64,000 nt of DNA, taken from positions 82,743-146,742 of the IMG/VR virus record IMGVR_UViG_3300028800_000062, one strand, 5' to 3'. Position numbers and translations under genes: made by a program. Positions within the stretch are counted from its first letter, which is position 1; each line of letters begins with the position of its first letter. The stretch is from a virus. Below, in pieces: positions 18,024-27,076 of the stretch. The notes beneath the pieces are model-generated. The model did no database searches, was not told where the DNA came from, and saw only the letters and a program-made list of their open reading frames with translations.

Positions 18024-20000
18024 TTAGGAAGAAGGAGAAATACTGATGACTGTGATATAGACCCACCAGTTCGTCGGATCTGAGGGGGCTGTGCCGTTGA
18101 TTTGGATCTGCGCTTGCCAGTTATTGGCGGCGTTCGGCGGAATGAGCTGTAGCGCGGTGAAGTTCATCCGCGGGATGACGGAAAGAGAAGGAATGGCTAC
18201 GGTGAATCCGCGGTTCCAGTTCTGTGTCGGAAACGGCATGATGTCCCCGTGGCGCAGGGCTCCATACCCGAAGGCCACTTTGTAGTTGCCCAGCTGCAGG
18301 ATGTTCCAGTTGAAGGGCTGCGGGTTGGTCTGCGTGGCCGGAGAACTGGAATTGGTTAATGTAGGAGTGCCGGAGGCCGCTACGCCGGTAATGTGGGTAC
18401 CGTCAAATCCCAATACCTGGCCGCTGGTTAGCGCGGCGAGATTGAGGGGCTTCCCTTGTAGGGCGGATACAGCCGTGGCTGTGGGTGCACCGGTGACATC
18501 TCCCTGCAGGTTGGGAATGGATCCACCTCCGGACACCGGCGGCGCCGGCCGCAGAGTGCCGTTTGAATACGTGAGCACGTCGCCGTTGGCGATCGCCGAA
18601 TTGTCGCTGCGGGTCTTGGCCACAGGCATACCCTCAAGGGCCACCACAGTTGTACTGCCCGGGGTACCGTTGACGTCACCTGAAAGCGTGGTGATCGGGG
18701 TTCCGCCTCCGCCGCCGCTGCTGCCACCACTTGAGCCGGCTGATAATCCTTTGAGCGCCATGCCCACCCAGATCATGAAGCCAGTCAGGGTGCTGATTCC
18801 AGTCAACCCGGCATCTGCTAAGGCCGGCAGGATCTGTGGATTGGCGATCAGAAGATCGCCGCCCAGGGTCAAACCTCCCATGGGATTCCCCTGCGAGTCC
18901 TTCACCGCGAAAGCGTAGTGACCGGTGGCGGCTCCGGATCCGCCCGGCGTGGCGGCATAGGCTTCGAAGTTCTGCGTGTCGCTGACACTGACCGGAGGGT
19001 GGGTCAACCCGCTGCGGTCGAGCGGTTTGCCGATGTGATAGCTGAGATCGAGCGGCTGAGCGGTCTTGTTCTCAAGAGCGGTGAGCCGGTTGCCGTAGCC
19101 TGTGAGCACTCCCAGGATGGCCAGGATGTTTGAGTAGGTCCAATCCAGGAAGTCCGTCAGCTTCGCGCGAAGCGTATCGTAGAAACTCACGTTCGTCGAG
19201 ACGCCGGGCGGCGTGTTCTGGTATAGCTGGCTATTGATGGGCGTCTGTTGGCCGGCGACCGGAACCAGGACACTGACCTTGGTTGTGTCGACAGAGTTGG
19301 GGAGAGGCACACGTTGATCGGAAAGCCTGGGATCGTTCGTGGCCGCCGCCACACCTCCGCTGGTCGAGGTGGAAAGCTGCACGAAACCAGCCTGCTGTGT
19401 ATTTGCCAGGGCTGCCGTATTGGCATTCAGCAGAATGGACGCAGTCTGTACATTGCCTGACTTATTGAGCTGCACGACCTGCAGAGCCGTGGTGCTTTTC
19501 GAGAGCATCCGGATGGGATCCAGAGGTTCCTGGCTATAGGATTGATCGGTGCTCAAAATCAACTGGAGCTGTCCGCGGTTAGCGGTGGCTTCCCCGGTGA
19601 CGGCATCTGTCAGACTGACGTCCACCAGGCATCCGGACTGTCCGTTATAAGTGCCGTCGGAAGTGACTCTCCAAAGCACCCAATGCAGGTAGATGTAACC
19701 GATACCGCCCACCGGCAGGTTGAGGGTGGTATCCGGCAAGGGCTCCCAAGCCCCATTGCAGTACACCTTCATGCCCGCTGAGGAGGCCCGGCCGAGAGTT
19801 GCCAGGTTACCGTTGATCGAGATGGTTCCATTCGAGATGGCCCCTTCCCGGAACAGGGTATCGCCAGCATTCAAGTCCTTGGCGACCTGCATGTTCTGCA
19901 AGGCTAGGACCTCGGATTGTTCCAGGATGCGGGCGCCCTCGAATTCGACATATCGGTATCCTGCGCCATTCTGTGTGGAGCGAACGTCTAACCATGCCAT
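18024..20000 (-). CDS. Tail fibre / spike protein with GDVTG repeats (658 aa)
   Basis: The ATG at 20000 is used; a TTG at 20009 overlapping the upstream stop is the alternative. The N-terminal 120 residues (GYRYVEFEGARILEQSEV) look like a baseplate-attachment domain. Residues 430-540 carry two copies of the fibre motif GDVNG/GDVTG with LEGMPVAKT and LQGKPLNL, then GQVLGFDGTHITG. A Gly/Ser linker (SAGSSGGSSGGGGG) separates the halves. The C-terminal 100 residues form a beta head domain. The likely role is host attachment. Confidence 0.75.
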   Translation of the reverse strand: MAWLDVRSTQNGAGYRYVEFEGARILEQSEVLALQNMQVAKDLNAGDTLFREGAISNGTISINGNLATLGRASSAGMKVYCNGAWEPLPDTTLNLPVGGIGYIYLHWVLWRVTSDGTYNGQSGCLVDVSLTDAVTGEATANRGQLQLILSTDQSYSQEPLDPIRMLSKSTTALQVVQLNKSGNVQTASILLNANTAALANTQQAGFVQLSTSTSGGVAAATNDPRLSDQRVPLPNSVDTTKVSVLVPVAGQQTPINSQLYQNTPPGVSTNVSFYDTLRAKLTDFLDWTYSNILAILGVLTGYGNRLTALENKTAQPLDLSYHIGKPLDRSGLTHPPVSVSDTQNFEAYAATPGGSGAATGHYAFAVKDSQGNPMGGLTLGGDLLIANPQILPALADAGLTGISTLTGFMIWVGMALKGLSAGSSGGSSGGGGGTPITTLSGDVNGTPGSTTVVALEGMPVAKTRSDNSAIANGDVLTYSNGTLRPAPPVSGGGSIPNLQGDVTGAPTATAVSALQGKPLNLAALTSGQVLGFDGTHITGVAASGTPTLTNSSSPATQTNPQPFNWNILQLGNYKVAFGYGALRHGDIMPFPTQNWNRGFTVAIPSLSVIPRMNFTALQLIPPNAANNWQAQIQINGTAPSDPTNWWVYITVISISPSS

Positions 20001-20005
20001 ATTGT

Positions 20006-22453
20006 TCAATACCTCGGTACGTTGACCAGGGAAGGCAGAATGAGCGCGCCTCCCAGTCGATTGATGTTGAGCCGGCCCATATTCGGGCGCAGATAGTCCG
20101 ATACTCCGGAGTTGTCATTGATTGTTGGCGGAGGAGCCAGGCTGAGGAGAATCTGGTTGCTGATGACACCCGTATCGGGGGCCATCACACTCAGCGTGAC
20201 GTGACCGACAAAAGCCAGGAAGAAGCTGCCTATGGTGCTTGATTGCGGCAACGCCGTGGGAAATACCAGGCTGGATACAAATCCGCTGAATGCCGGATCG
20301 GTGGAAGCGTGGCCCTGGGCATCCAGCGCTTGCAGGGGAAGGACCGGCTGGTTGCCGGCCATCCATAAGGCCCGCGCTCCGTTGGTGGTGTAACCTGCAG
20401 TACCCGGCGTCCCACTGACAGACCACGCGATCTCGCCTAGATTGGGATCTGCGCCTACCATGCCGAAGAACGGATTATTGTTGGCCACCTGATACAGGCG
20501 CACCAGCCATCCATCGTCGACGTTCCACAGTTGCTGCAGGGCGATCTGCGTCGGCAGATGCACCGTGGCGCCGGATACGGAGCTGAGCGCCAGATACTGC
20601 CCGTACACCTGCGGAGGCAGATACAGGAAAGTGGCTGTTCCATCACCGCCGGTTACCAGGGACACGGCCTGAGACACGGGATTCTGATAATTGATGCTGC
20701 CTTGGAAGTCCGAAGTGACCAACAGCTCGAGTTCCGCGTTAGGCACTTCTTCATCAGTTGAGTATCCGTATGCCGCGGCGAGCAGCATGGCATAATCGTT
20801 CTCGTAGTAGACCGGCCCGAAGGACACCAGGTCCACCATCAACGCGTAGGACTGGGGTGTTATGATCCTGGGCTTGTCCGCGAACAATTGGATGGACTGC
20901 ACTCTCCGGCGGCGGTGGTCGAGGAACAGGTAGCCTCCTGCAATTCCCGCAAAGGCAGGGTTCAGGTCCACGGCTGTTAACAGTGCGTCGGTGCTGGGGT
21001 TCCCGGCCGCCTCGTAAATGACGGCAACGGCCGGCGTGGCGTCCACATAGATGTCCCGGCCGGGAGCATCCAGGGGAAAGTTAATGGTAAGTTTCCCGGA
21101 AGTCGGATCATAACTCCAGGTAGAAACCGTTTCTTCCAGATATTGTCCGAAGGCACCCAGAAACACACGCAGGATCTGACCTACCGGAAATATGGGGATG
21201 TTATAGATTCCGCTGGGACCTTCCGGGGCTGTACCTACAAAGAGCGTGGGCAAAGTGAAGGCCTGGTTGAGAGTCACCGTACCCTGTGTGCGGTTGATGA
21301 GATACTGATAAGCTGGACCGTCTGGATCGAAGCTTCCTACCTGATACTGGTATTCTGTGCTGGCGCGGTATTCCTGCCGGTAGTCGATGCCGTAAGTGCC
21401 AACAAATACAGGCAGTTGCGGCTTGACGCCCTGACTCAGGGTCAGTACCTGTCCGTTGTCGGTGACCGGGAAGATCTCGAGCTGGCCGGCGTCCGAAGGC
21501 AGGTAATAGCGGTCGGGGCCTATGAAATATGTCCCTGGATTGATCCGTGGGCGAATAGCGTGAGGAGTGTCCGCGTCGAGCGACTTCTCAATGTCAATCA
21601 CCGCTAGGTCATTGCCATCGCCGATGCCTGAGATGAACTTCTCCAATCCGATCGCTGTGACATCCAGGTCCCAGGTCGTCGGCATAACCGTCTGGGCGTT
21701 GGCAGAACTCTGGTCACGCCAGCGGTAGGATCCCCAGTTAAAACCTGGCAGCTGCTCCGGGATCTGCCTGCTGGCCGGAAACACCCGGAAGATCTGGTCT
21801 AAGGTTTCATCGCCGCGATACACGTGGCCGGGAGCGCTGGCACTGATTCCAGTGAACCCTAATTCGGGGATGGAGAACTGACTGGTGGATAATCCCCAGT
21901 CGGTCAATTCTCCAGCATCGCCGGCGGGCACAGTGATCTGGACATCGACCTGGGCCAGCACAGACGGGTTGGCCCCATCCATGGAAGACCCGGACTGGAA
22001 ACTGAACAAGGCAGGCGTCCCGGGGATGCCAAACCGGGTACTTCCACCGGGCCGCAAAGCCAGGCTGACGCTCCCTGAAGAGGACATTACCAACAAGCCG
22101 GTGGCGCCGGTATACGTCAGGATTGGATACACCGAGGAGCCAGCCGGCAGGATCATCGGAATGGATCCCGATCCCGTGGCCGGAATTCCGGACAGCACCG
22201 ATCCTGTTTTACCGGTGTAGCTGATGACGGCACCCAGGATCGAGAGATGGCCGGCCACGGGAAGTGCGCCGGTATCCGATACGTACAAGGTAGTGTCCCC
22301 GGGATTGGCCGTTGCCATCAGGAGAACCGAGTAGGTGTCCGCCAGCCATAACGAGAACGTCTTGGTGATCCCTTTGGTGGGAGCCAGTACCCAGAGCGGA
22401 TTGCTGCCGGTTACCGGTATGGTCAGGGCTGCATCTTTGAAGAAAGTAAGCAT
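20006..22453 (-). CDS. Very large baseplate/tail protein (815 aa)
   Basis: A modular beta-rich protein with an N-terminal domain (VTGSNPLWVLAPTKG) and several Ig-like segments; residues 680-790 recall an invasin-like Ig domain (AFVGHVTLSVMAPDTG). No enzymatic motif is seen. It sits between the 264-aa baseplate protein and the fibre gene, so a wedge or fibre-connector role is likely. Confidence 0.6.
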   Translation of the reverse strand: MLTFFKDAALTIPVTGSNPLWVLAPTKGITKTFSLWLADTYSVLLMATANPGDTTLYVSDTGALPVAGHLSILGAVISYTGKTGSVLSGIPATGSGSIPMILPAGSSVYPILTYTGATGLLVMSSSGSVSLALRPGGSTRFGIPGTPALFSFQSGSSMDGANPSVLAQVDVQITVPAGDAGELTDWGLSTSQFSIPELGFTGISASAPGHVYRGDETLDQIFRVFPASRQIPEQLPGFNWGSYRWRDQSSANAQTVMPTTWDLDVTAIGLEKFISGIGDGNDLAVIDIEKSLDADTPHAIRPRINPGTYFIGPDRYYLPSDAGQLEIFPVTDNGQVLTLSQGVKPQLPVFVGTYGIDYRQEYRASTEYQYQVGSFDPDGPAYQYLINRTQGTVTLNQAFTLPTLFVGTAPEGPSGIYNIPIFPVGQILRVFLGAFGQYLEETVSTWSYDPTSGKLTINFPLDAPGRDIYVDATPAVAVIYEAAGNPSTDALLTAVDLNPAFAGIAGGYLFLDHRRRRVQSIQLFADKPRIITPQSYALMVDLVSFGPVYYENDYAMLLAAAYGYSTDEEVPNAELELLVTSDFQGSINYQNPVSQAVSLVTGGDGTATFLYLPPQVYGQYLALSSVSGATVHLPTQIALQQLWNVDDGWLVRLYQVANNNPFFGMVGADPNLGEIAWSVSGTPGTAGYTTNGARALWMAGNQPVLPLQALDAQGHASTDPAFSGFVSSLVFPTALPQSSTIGSFFLAFVGHVTLSVMAPDTGVISNQILLSLAPPPTINDNSGVSDYLRPNMGRLNINRLGGALILPSLVNVPRY

Positions 22454-22456
22454 GAC

Positions 22457-23251
22457 TTAGTCGCCCCAGTAGCTTTGGTCTAGGCCCATAACGTTCCACA
22501 GATATTCCTGTAACTGATACACAATCTGGCCGTTGCTGCCGGTTGCGATCCGGGCCATTCCTGGATCCGTGAGTGAGATCAAACCGACAGGCGCCGCGAT
22601 CAAACTGTAGGGCAACAGCCTGTATTGATAGGTGATCTGACAGTCGTCCGGCACCGGACTGGCGAACCGCAGGGTTTGTCCGTCGGCACTGTAAGCGTAT
22701 GCAGGTACTGTGACGCTAAAGCTCTCCGACCCCTGAACCAGTGCGCCATACTGCAGATGCACGGTCTGGCCTGAGATGTTCTCCGCCAGGATCTGGTTGG
22801 TGTTGGACTGTCGCACCAGTTGCAGCGTCAGCCCATCCTCGCCGAGCAGTGTCGCAGAAAAGCCGGCCACCAGGTTGATGGCGTCTGTAAGTCCGGAGAA
22901 TGTCTGCCATTGCCAGAAATTGTCCACCGTGAGCGTCACCAGCGGAAGGGTGACGGGGACGCCTGCAGTTGTGAGGACCAAACCAGCCAGGGAACTGGTG
23001 ATCGTCGAGTCGGCGGGACCGTTGATCTGAATGGCCTGGGACATGGATAGCCCTAGAGCCAGGCAGATCTGATTCATCAAACCTATGTAGCTGGCGTCCC
23101 GCCGGGAAATCACCGCCAGTGCCAGCCGGTCGAGGTAATCCGCCGCCGGCTCGCCGGGTAGACGATCGATGCCCACCAGCACACCCAGGGAGTCCGCGTA
23201 GGTGGAGCTGTTGATCTGTTGGATGTTTGGGCCTGTAACTTCGACGATCAC
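22457..23251 (-). CDS. Baseplate wedge-type protein (264 aa)
   Basis: The start used is the GTG at 23251, which overlaps the stop of a 42-aa gene (GTGA) and follows aaagga; an ATG at 23311 would overlap that gene heavily. Residues 18-70 (LGVLVGIDRLPGEPAADYLD, then ISRRDASYIGLMNQICLALGL) have the pattern of baseplate proteins that organise insertion of wedge subunits. The remainder is beta-rich. The exact family is uncertain. Confidence 0.6.
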   Translation of the reverse strand: MIVEVTGPNIQQINSSTYADSLGVLVGIDRLPGEPAADYLDRLALAVISRRDASYIGLMNQICLALGLSMSQAIQINGPADSTITSSLAGLVLTTAGVPVTLPLVTLTVDNFWQWQTFSGLTDAINLVAGFSATLLGEDGLTLQLVRQSNTNQILAENISGQTVHLQYGALVQGSESFSVTVPAYAYSADGQTLRFASPVPDDCQITYQYRLLPYSLIAAPVGLISLTDPGMARIATGSNGQIVYQLQEYLWNVMGLDQSYWGD

Positions 23252-23376
23252 TTGGATCCTTTCTTCTTGGGAAGCGGCGGAGGCCAGTGTTCCGGCCGGC
23301 CAGGCTTCCACAGATCGTTGGGGCGTTGTGGTGCAATGATGCCGTATTTCCGTGGTCTTGCTGTAGCGCTTTTCAT
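23248..23376 (-). CDS. Tiny basic Pro-rich protein (42 aa)
   Basis: The start overlaps the upstream stop (ATGA) and the stop overlaps the downstream GTG start. The product is Pro/Lys/Arg-rich (WKPGRPEHWPPPLPKKKGSK). It fills an otherwise empty gap in a fully coupled operon, and its 3' end supplies the ribosome site of the next gene. It could be only a coupling leader. Confidence 0.5.
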   Translation of the reverse strand: MKSATARPRKYGIIAPQRPNDLWKPGRPEHWPPPLPKKKGSK

Positions 23377-24869
23377 GCGGTCAACCTGATGGAATCGTAT
23401 TGATCCGTGGTGTACACGGACCGTGAACCTGGATCGAAGATGTATGCGTCGTACTGGAAACGCACCGGCACCAGATAACTGCCGGTCCAGATCCAGGGGC
23501 GCTGCCGGGCATCAAAACCCAGACCGGCGATATCAGAAACTACTTCGCTTAGATCCAGCTGCACGGCCGAAAAGGCGAAGTTGCCGTAAACCTGCACGTC
23601 CTGAGTGATGAGGTTATTCAGATCGGAGCACTCCAGGGTGAACACGTAGGTTCCCGTCCACGGCAGTTGCAGGCTCATGTTGGGCAGTGGCCCTCCGATC
23701 CATCCGGAAGCACCATCCAAACTGGCCAGAGTACCGGAAGACGTCACTACGTAGCTCATTCCATTCGGAGCATCTACCCGCAACCGGCACTGCCTCAGGT
23801 TGCCTGAGGTCTCGTGTGGAATGGCATGGATAGCCACCGCGGCAATCTGCCCCACATGGGTTTGATCGTAAGACAAGCTCAAACTGTACAGGGGCTCGGT
23901 GGTGATGACTGCCCGGCTCAACATGTCCGGCATCGGTTCCCGCCGGTCGGCGTAATACAGGTTGGTGCCCGCGTAGAGGAACAAACCGTATGTGTTCGGT
24001 TCGACCGTCAGGCCAAGCATGTTGGATGGCAGCAGGCAGCTGTGCACAACCTCAAATCCGGACCAGCGGTTGATGGCGTAGACTTCCTGCAGGTGCAGGG
24101 AATCCAAAGTCCAATAACGCCGGAAGGTTACGTCCCGGTAGGCGGCCAGCGAGACCGGCCGCATATCGTCGGGCTGGTAGGGGCAACCAAATGGAAACAG
24201 CAGCACCTGAAGGGTGGCGCCGGACGGTAATCCGAAGACCTGAATATCATCGACGGACTGCCAGGTCCCGCGCGTGCTGAACAATCCATTGTCATTGATC
24301 GAAACCGTTTCCGATTGCGATAGTAGGTCGGCCGCCCAGTAGTCACAAGGATAAGTCCGGCCTTTAAGGATTACCGTGATATTACTGCTGAAGTTTCCCA
24401 GGTCGGTGACCCAGAAATAGAGCTGATTGGGCAGAGGGAGGTCCAGAGATCCGCCATCCTGAGGATCGTCCGTGCCGCTGAAAGTAATCAGCACAGGGTC
24501 GCCGCAGGCTACCGTAGAGCGATCCGGGTCGGGCACTATGGCCGTGGGGACCGGAATCGTATCGTCGTAGGGTTGTAGGCTGACGTAAGTGCCGTTGCGG
24601 AGGCCTTCGACTTTAGTGGGCCCGGTTGCAGGCAGGCTCATAGGCACCGGAACCCTGTAGTAGATTCCGCGGCCGTCCAGATTGGCCGGGCAGGTGTCGA
24701 AGGACTGCGCGTCGATCTCCCGCTGCATGCGAGTTTCGCCTTCCTCGAGTGATATGGCCGCGGCATTGAGCAGTTGCCCGTCCAACGTGAACGGTAATTC
24801 TCTGCTGCGTGGGTCCAGGTGGTCGAAGTAATTGCGCAGTGCCTGCGTGCGGTGAGAATGATGAATCAT
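23373..24869 (-). CDS. Tail/baseplate protein (498 aa)
   Basis: The N-terminal 60 residues are helical (MIHHSHRTQALRNYFDHLDP), followed by repeated beta-sandwich domains. QLYFWVTDLGNFSSNITV and TGTYVFTLECSDLNN suggest Ig-like folds. It is coupled to both neighbours. Structural; no named family. Confidence 0.6.
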   Translation of the reverse strand: MIHHSHRTQALRNYFDHLDPRSRELPFTLDGQLLNAAAISLEEGETRMQREIDAQSFDTCPANLDGRGIYYRVPVPMSLPATGPTKVEGLRNGTYVSLQPYDDTIPVPTAIVPDPDRSTVACGDPVLITFSGTDDPQDGGSLDLPLPNQLYFWVTDLGNFSSNITVILKGRTYPCDYWAADLLSQSETVSINDNGLFSTRGTWQSVDDIQVFGLPSGATLQVLLFPFGCPYQPDDMRPVSLAAYRDVTFRRYWTLDSLHLQEVYAINRWSGFEVVHSCLLPSNMLGLTVEPNTYGLFLYAGTNLYYADRREPMPDMLSRAVITTEPLYSLSLSYDQTHVGQIAAVAIHAIPHETSGNLRQCRLRVDAPNGMSYVVTSSGTLASLDGASGWIGGPLPNMSLQLPWTGTYVFTLECSDLNNLITQDVQVYGNFAFSAVQLDLSEVVSDIAGLGFDARQRPWIWTGSYLVPVRFQYDAYIFDPGSRSVYTTDQYDSIRLTA

Positions 24870-25360
24870 CAGAATGTGCGCCCGATACCGAGTTCAAACT
24901 TGGAAGTCATGGAAGATCCACTCGAAACAGCCTTCACGCCGACTGTAAACATGGTCTGCTTCCGAGAATAGGCCAGCATGCCTCCGCCGGAGAATGTTCC
25001 TACCATGGACGGGCTGGTGGAACTGCCTCCATCGGCCAGGGCAATGAGTGAAAAGGGACCGGATACAGCTACTACCATCGCTACGCCGGTGCGGACCTGG
25101 GATTGCTGTCCGGTCATTTCGATCGTGGTCATGGAGTAAAGTCCCCCCACACAGCCATAGACCGGGTTTTCTGACGCAGTGCAGACCTGCACACCAAGCT
25201 TGATGCCGAAGGTAACCCATCCTACCGCCACCGGGGATCCGTAGGGAGTCACCCCGGCGCCCGCGAAGGCAAAGTAACTGGTCTGGGAAACCGGTGGAGT
25301 TACAGGAGTTTGCGCGAAGATCGGAAGCACGAACAGAAGAACGGCAAGTAGGCGTCTCAT
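24869..25360 (-). CDS. Outer-membrane beta-barrel protein, Lom/Ail-like moron candidate (163 aa)
   Basis: Residues 1-17 are a Sec signal (MRRLLAVLLFVLPIFAQ). The mature part of about 145 residues alternates polar and hydrophobic residues in roughly eight strands and ends SKFELGIGRTF, a C-terminal Phe beta-signal as used by the BAM machinery. Size and placement beside fibre genes match the lambda Lom and Ail/OmpX type, which sit in the host outer membrane after infection or in lysogens. Superinfection exclusion or altered surface behaviour is inferred. It overlaps its downstream neighbour as TGATG. Confidence 0.65.
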   Translation of the reverse strand: MRRLLAVLLFVLPIFAQTPVTPPVSQTSYFAFAGAGVTPYGSPVAVGWVTFGIKLGVQVCTASENPVYGCVGGLYSMTTIEMTGQQSQVRTGVAMVVAVSGPFSLIALADGGSSTSPSMVGTFSGGGMLAYSRKQTMFTVGVKAVSSGSSMTSKFELGIGRTF

Positions 25361-25372
25361 TAGAACCTTTCC

Positions 25373-26572
25373 TTAATTAGTGATGGCTAGGGAAATTGCA
25401 GTGGGAATCTCTTCCGTGATTACTCGTTCTCCCAGAGCTGGAGTGTAGTTCGCAATCAGGAAGCGGCTATAGCGGGTGCCGTCTGTACGGCTGCGCCAGA
25501 TGAGTACATTGCCCAACGGACGGTTCGGGTCTCCCACATCTAGGATCCTCGAGTCTGAGTTCAGGATCTGGTCGGCGATATCGTTCAGCACCAAGGTGTC
25601 ACCGATAGCCAGATTGTTGATGTAGTTCTCGACAGCGGAAACCGCGGCCGCTACGATGGAGGTCTGGTCACTCTGACTGGCAGATGCCGTCAGGGTCAGG
25701 GTGGTCGCCAGGCTGATCCCCACCAGATCCGGCGCCACGGCAATACCCGTGAGCGGAAAGGCGACCGTGTTGTTGATTGCCTGCTGTACACTCTGTAACA
25801 GCGCCGCCGAACCATCCGAAGCAATGCCGTAGACATAACAGGTGAACGTGCCCGCGGCCGGCGCAAACACTACGTCCTGAATCCCAGGAATCTGCAGGAT
25901 CTGAAAGCGCAGCGCCGCCTCATTGGCTCCATTCTGCGCCTGCAGCTTTAATCTGATCCGATACCGGTAATCATCATCGAGCTCGGCATCGCGCCCGCCC
26001 ACAATTCCATAATTGTTGGTCACCAACAGCGACCCATACCGGCTCTCGGTATAGTTGGTGAAATTCGACTGCGAGAAGATCCCGGAGGCCGCGTTGCCCG
26101 CCGCGCCCGAATACAGAGCCGTGGCACTAAAGGACATCGAGCTGGCCGCCGCCGGCAGCGTCATAGGGTCCGCGATATACACCGGCCCGTTCACCCCCGC
26201 CGCCGTATAAATGCGCACCCCCGAAGGAATCACAATGTCCTGGCCACTGTTGATTGAACCAAAAGTCCCATTGCGGACAAACCACTCAAAGTTCTGATCG
26301 CCAATATCCACGCTGGCAGTCTGCTGCGCCAGGCGCGGCACACCGAAGATCTCCCCGATCAAATCCAGGCTGGTATCGGTGGCAAAAGGCAGAAGCGACT
26401 GGGCAATATTCAGGAACTGGCGGTTCTCCAGCTCGGCCAGCTCGTTGGCCACGATGTCGCCGAACGCCCGCGCCTTGCCTCCCGGCGCCAGCTGCCGGAT
26501 GCCGGTGGCGGAGAGGGCAGCCAGGATGTCGGATTGGTAACCGGAATAGTTCTTCGGAGACTGAATAGCCAT
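25373..26572 (-). CDS. Baseplate J-like protein (contractile tail, gp6/gp47 type; 399 aa)
   Basis: The start at 26572 was chosen because the protein from MAIQSPKNYSGYQ on has the family's usual N-terminus. FLNIAQSLLPFATDTSLD, then IFGVPRL, and residues 220-270 (GGRDAELDDDYRYRIRLKL, AALRFQILQIPGI) are the hallmark of baseplate J/Mu gp47-type wedge proteins. It assembles the hexagonal baseplate of contractile tails. This is the clearest evidence that the phage is a myovirus. Confidence 0.9.
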   Translation of the reverse strand: MAIQSPKNYSGYQSDILAALSATGIRQLAPGGKARAFGDIVANELAELENRQFLNIAQSLLPFATDTSLDLIGEIFGVPRLAQQTASVDIGDQNFEWFVRNGTFGSINSGQDIVIPSGVRIYTAAGVNGPVYIADPMTLPAAASSMSFSATALYSGAAGNAASGIFSQSNFTNYTESRYGSLLVTNNYGIVGGRDAELDDDYRYRIRLKLQAQNGANEAALRFQILQIPGIQDVVFAPAAGTFTCYVYGIASDGSAALLQSVQQAINNTVAFPLTGIAVAPDLVGISLATTLTLTASASQSDQTSIVAAAVSAVENYINNLAIGDTLVLNDIADQILNSDSRILDVGDPNRPLGNVLIWRSRTDGTRYSRFLIANYTPALGERVITEEIPTAISLAITN

Positions 26573-26580
26573 AAGAGCGC

Positions 26581-27069
26581 CTATTGCCCCATGATGGGAA
26601 TGATCTGCACGGAGGATCCGAGATCGGTGAATACCTGGGTTGAAATGATGCTGGCCCCGTTCAGCGTGTTCCAGGTGGGTGGCAACTGTGGGCAGCTGTT
26701 GGTCTGGCAATAGGTCTGTAGGGCAGGTACTCCAATCAATCGAATGGAAGCTTGCATCAGCAGATCCTGTATCGAGGAGAATTTGGCTTTAACCACGAAG
26801 GAGCCATCAGCTTGTTGTATCTTCCAAGTTTGCCCGGTAACGAATGACTGCAGGGCACTAACTTGATAGTTTGGCAACGGCTGAATCACCACAATTGGAA
26901 CCGGCGCCGGGGTTGGGGTGCGCATATCGAGTGTGATCATGGTGACGGTGCCTGGTTGAAATGTCTGGCAGGTCTGCGCCCCGGTGCCTAAAGACCAGCA
27001 TACGTTCACTGGTTGTTGAGCCAGCATCGTGATTGCACCGGCCAAAAGTAAGAGAATGACTTTCTTCAT
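26581..27069 (-). CDS. Secreted protein of unknown function (162 aa)
   Basis: The start at 27069 gives a classical signal peptide (MKKVILLLLAGAITMLAQ); frames starting further upstream lack one. The mature protein is small, mixed alpha/beta, with Cys pairs (SLGTGAQTCQ, LQTYCQTNSCPQ). It lies between the S74 fibre gene and the baseplate J-like gene. Unknown; possibly a periplasmic chaperone or virion accessory. Confidence 0.6.
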   Translation of the reverse strand: MKKVILLLLAGAITMLAQQPVNVCWSLGTGAQTCQTFQPGTVTMITLDMRTPTPAPVPIVVIQPLPNYQVSALQSFVTGQTWKIQQADGSFVVKAKFSSIQDLLMQASIRLIGVPALQTYCQTNSCPQLPPTWNTLNGASIISTQVFTDLGSSVQIIPIMGQ

Positions 27070-27076
27070 CGTTGCC

